From the NCBI RefSeq assembly GCF_963678635.1, contig NC_087068.1, positions 3,286,001 through 3,350,000 on the forward strand: a stretch of 64,000 nucleotides of DNA, given 5' to 3'. The DNA comes from Symsagittifera roscoffensis. Taxonomy: Eukaryota > Xenacoelomorpha > Acoela > Convolutidae. Shown in pieces: positions 61,522 to 64,000 of this stretch. Each line of letters begins with the position of its first letter. The stretch's first letter is position 1. The notes below the pieces were generated by a model. That model saw only the letters and a list, made by a program, of their open reading frames with translations. It did not search any database and was not told the origin of the DNA. The position numbers and the translations under genes are program-made.

Positions 61522-62791
61522 TTAAATTTTTAAGTTGATTTTGCAACATGCTTTGAGCCTATTACCGTTTTTTTATGTTCATATGATTGTTGCAAAAAGG
61601 ACACATTGTATTTCTCTCGGTCTCTGGATGTCTGTTTTCGAACGATTGTCTGCTATTGTTTGAGTTTGACCTGACGTAATTGTTTCTTCAATTATTTTAC
61701 TAACTATTTGAACGAATATACTTTGAATTTGACTGGTTTTGAGCTAGTGTTTAGATGGTGTACCTGCTTGTTATTCTCGAGATGTTGTTAACAAACTTTC
61801 TATAAATTCATTAATATCTAGGTGATTGATTTCTTCGACTATATGGACACCGGTTTTTTAGAAATGGTTTGACTTTCAGTTTTCTCCCGTAAAAATTGGC
61901 TATTTTACTATCTGGTATTACAATTCTAACTGTTGTTAATTTGGTATGGATATTTTTATGAGGGTTTTGTTTAATATTATTAAGCGCAATGAACGTAGTG
62001 AGTACTCTTGTATGGGTCTACCTTTTTTATAAGTTTTTTTTCAGGAAAAAGTCCTATGGTCTGTTCACGCTCAATTTTTATTTTTTTTGCGGTTTGACTT
62101 GTGATTTCTTTTTAAATTCAGTGCATTTGTAGTGTTAAAACTCGACTATCGAACAGCAAAATTGTAAAAGTCACAAAAATTGTGATCAATTTCTCATTTC
62201 GAAAATGGAAATTATTTATCAGATACCCCAGCGAAACAAAAGTTTAACCTATTAATGAAGTTTTAAGCCATCTTTTTTTTTCTTCGAAATTCAAAAATTG
62301 AAGATTTTTGAAAAAACAAATCGTTTTTTTTTTCAGTTTCCTTGCGCTCATTACTCTTTTCCATTTTTCAGTTGGCTATGTTTATTTCATATTTTCTGTT
62401 TGTTCTGATTTCATAGTGGTTTTGCTTGTTCTAATTATTCTACCGGTATTTTTAAACTCTAGGCTATGTTCTTTTACTGAGGAGGGTTATTGCTGGTTTA
62501 CTGATTGTTATTTCTCTAATTGGGATATTTTTATCATCATTGGAATTTCTGTACTGGTTGTGTGTTAATAATCATTTATGTTAAGAGAAAAAAATGCTTG
62601 CTTTTATTGATTTTTTCTGCTTATTGTTTTTTTCATTGAGCAGATTTCGAATTTCCTTACAAAAAAAAAACACTTTTTTTCAAACAAACTGTTTTCATTT
62701 TCGAGATTTTTTGTGTGAATGTTTGGTAAAACTGGAAACTTCATTTATAGTATTTAATGTCAGTCATCTTTGCATGTACTGAATCAATAGC
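61522..62791. other. AT-rich spacer with dispersed repeat
   Basis: 61,985-62,330 is an inverted relative of 26,285-26,520 (agcg-aatgaacgtagtgagtactct, ttcaggaaaaagtc, cttcgaaattcaaa-ttgaag). At 62,345 a short inverted cgctcattactctt repeats its edge. The hydrophobic frame 62,308-62,568 is T-rich and not trusted. Confidence 0.45.
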
Positions 62792-62987
62792 TTAGGTTAA
62801 ATTAGCTGTCACAGCTTTTAAGTAGTCTACTACTGAATATTCAGGGTCTTTCAGTGTGAGAACTAATATCTGTTTGATGTTTGATGTTTTTCCTGTTCCT
62901 CCCACCTTATTTGAGTTGGATGTGCTCAAATTATTCAAAACCATTTTACACGGCAAATGAAATATGGCTTCAAATTTTTTGTTGCAG
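62792..62987 (-). CDS. Short exon-like ORF with P-loop-like GGTGKT
   Basis: On the minus strand after a CTTCAG acceptor-like site the frame reads CNKKFEAIFHLPCKM, NSNKVGGTGKTS, VLTLKDPEYSVVDYLKA and stops at 62,792. GGTGKT resembles Walker A loops of Pif1/Helitron or SF3-type helicases, but the hydrophobic strand expected before it is absent. Unrecognised. Confidence 0.25.
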
Positions 62988-63169
62988 CTGAAGTCTGAAT
63001 TGTTGAAATAAGTTTAACATAACAAAACACTCGAGTAAGGATACATATACTTACCCTGCTTTCCAAAATTCAGAAATTCTAAAGCGTCTGAAACACAAAG
63101 TATATCGTTACTATAACAAAGTATATCGTTGTCATAACTTTTGATTGTTTTCAAACTTACCTATTTGGT

Positions 63170-63406
63170 ATGGTTAACGTGCTAAAAATTTTGTTCGTTT
63201 TAATGTGCAAATGGGTAGTTAATTTGGATGAGACTTTGTTTAGAACAGGGCTGAGACAAAATATTTGGTCTTTTTACAAAGCCGCGAAAAATAATTTTTT
63301 GTTTCAAACATTGCGTATGAGCAAAAATTTTAGAAACAAAAACTATTTAGCTTTTCAAGGTTTGAACTCCCGTTTCGTTAAGGAAATGTTTTACAAACAC
63401 AAATAG
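63170..63406 (+). CDS. Unrecognised ORF
   Basis: 78 codons; coding-like, basic C-terminus (YLAFQGLNSRFVKEMFYKHK). No family recognised. Could be an exon of the gene that continues at 63,532. Confidence 0.25.
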   Translation: MVNVLKILFVLMCKWVVNLDETLFRTGLRQNIWSFYKAAKNNFLFQTLRMSKNFRNKNYLAFQGLNSRFVKEMFYKHK

Positions 63407-63531
63407 CTTGTTAAATTATTACGGTCTTAAGCAATTGATAAAATAAAACTAGCAATGCTAGTTGTACTCTCTAATAGGTAGAATCAATATATACATATAC
63501 AATCATAGCTAAATTTATTGAAAATTGTGCC

Positions 63532-64000
63532 ATCAAAAACTCAGAAAAGAGGCTCAAGAAAGTTTTTTTTATTGGGTATTAGTCGAACCAATTTTACCTC
63601 AACTGTATTGCAAGTTGGGGTTAAAACCTGATTATTTCAAGTTTGTGCCCGAAGAGTTCGCTCAACTCAATTACTTTCCAAAGGAAATATTAATGTTTTG
63701 TAAGGAAACTGGAACATTTTTTTTGTCTAATCGATTAAACAGAATTGAGTACGGATCAATTACTTCAGATGATAAAGCAAACATACAAAGAATATTCAAA
63801 AAGGATCCTCAAGGAAACAGTTATGACGGAAACCAACTTAGGTTTGATGTCAGACAAGGATTTTTAGACTCTAATTGGACAAATGGTCCCTGCCAAAATT
63901 TCGTGAGCTTGGAAAAACCCGATTTATTGTTCGCTTGCGAAATATGTTTTATGCACCAATATGGACTGCATCGGACTAAAGATAACGTGTCTGCACTCTG
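63532..64000 (+). CDS. Open frame running off the window, unrecognised
   Basis: 156 codons without stop to the window end; there is no Met at its start, so it may be an exon. Reads YWVLVEPILPQLYCKLGLKP, FAQLNYFPKEILMFCKE, FDVRQGFLDSNWTNGPC and near the end FACEICFMHQYGLH, with a Cys/His cluster that could bind zinc. Codon composition is clearly more coding-like than the spacers. No family recognised. Confidence 0.45.

Noticed and set aside
62308-62568. 86-codon hydrophobic ORF resembling a membrane protein
   Set aside because: T-rich sequence gives Phe/Leu/Ile codons by composition; overlaps a dispersed repeat.

Overview
The window looks like a gene-poor, transposon-packed stretch of an invertebrate genome, most likely a nematode and plausibly Caenorhabditis. 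The basis is AT-rich spacers, splice-acceptor-like T-runs ending in CAG/TAG, and short repeats of the kind known from Caenorhabditis (a tactgtag-type word near 48,585 and a CTCGACCCGG-type word near 41,915 and 42,135). The organism cannot be proven from sequence alone. No rRNA, convincing tRNA, CRISPR array or clear intact host gene was found.

Region by region. (A) 905-21,055, minus strand: a giant Ty3/Gypsy-class LTR retrotransposon (copy 1). In coding order it has Gag with two CCHC knuckles, protease remnant, reverse transcriptase/RNase H, a long hinge, integrase with GPY/F module, and a C-terminal domain resembling ADP-ribose macrodomains of the TARG1/Poa1 type. A conserved structured spacer follows, then about 2,900 codons of extra post-pol polyprotein. 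This begins with an SGNH/GDSL hydrolase that keeps all catalytic blocks, is followed by a second degenerate SGNH-like domain, and ends in large regions I do not recognise. Its 3' LTR end starts at 905; no matching 5' LTR was found. (B) 21,056-23,550: non-coding, with two tandem hairpin repeats and many GGAGGGT words. (C) 23,551-26,055: 3'-truncated CR1/Jockey-like LINE, minus strand. (D) 27,397-35,222: copy 2 of the same giant family, minus strand, with three large internal deletions. (E) 35,236-40,707: a plus-strand, gutted relative with recognisable about 500 bp LTRs, retaining only the last post-pol ORF plus minisatellites and a 124-bp inverted repeat. (F) 40,941-42,151: foldback element. 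(G) 42,610-45,840: decayed LINE, plus strand. (H) 45,940-48,213: Penelope-like element with a GIY-YIG endonuclease and a PHD-type zinc finger lodged inside its reverse transcriptase. (I) 48,214-59,740: mostly AT-rich spacer with relics (LINE 3' end, Merlin DNA transposon, C2H2 zinc-finger pseudogene, possible FLYWCH-like pseudogene). (J) 59,745-61,321: remnant integrase of another Gypsy-like element, cut by a 200-base N gap. (K) 61,522-64,000: AT-rich with a few short candidate exons and an ORF running off the window end.

The most interesting system is the giant LTR family. A standard gag-pol is extended by a macrodomain and followed by an env-position polyprotein carrying SGNH hydrolase domains instead of a recognisable envelope. 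Three separate copies here (two minus, one plus) confirm that the extra module belongs to the element rather than being a chance neighbour. All copies are mutated by frameshifts and stops; boundaries and domains are read from fragments.
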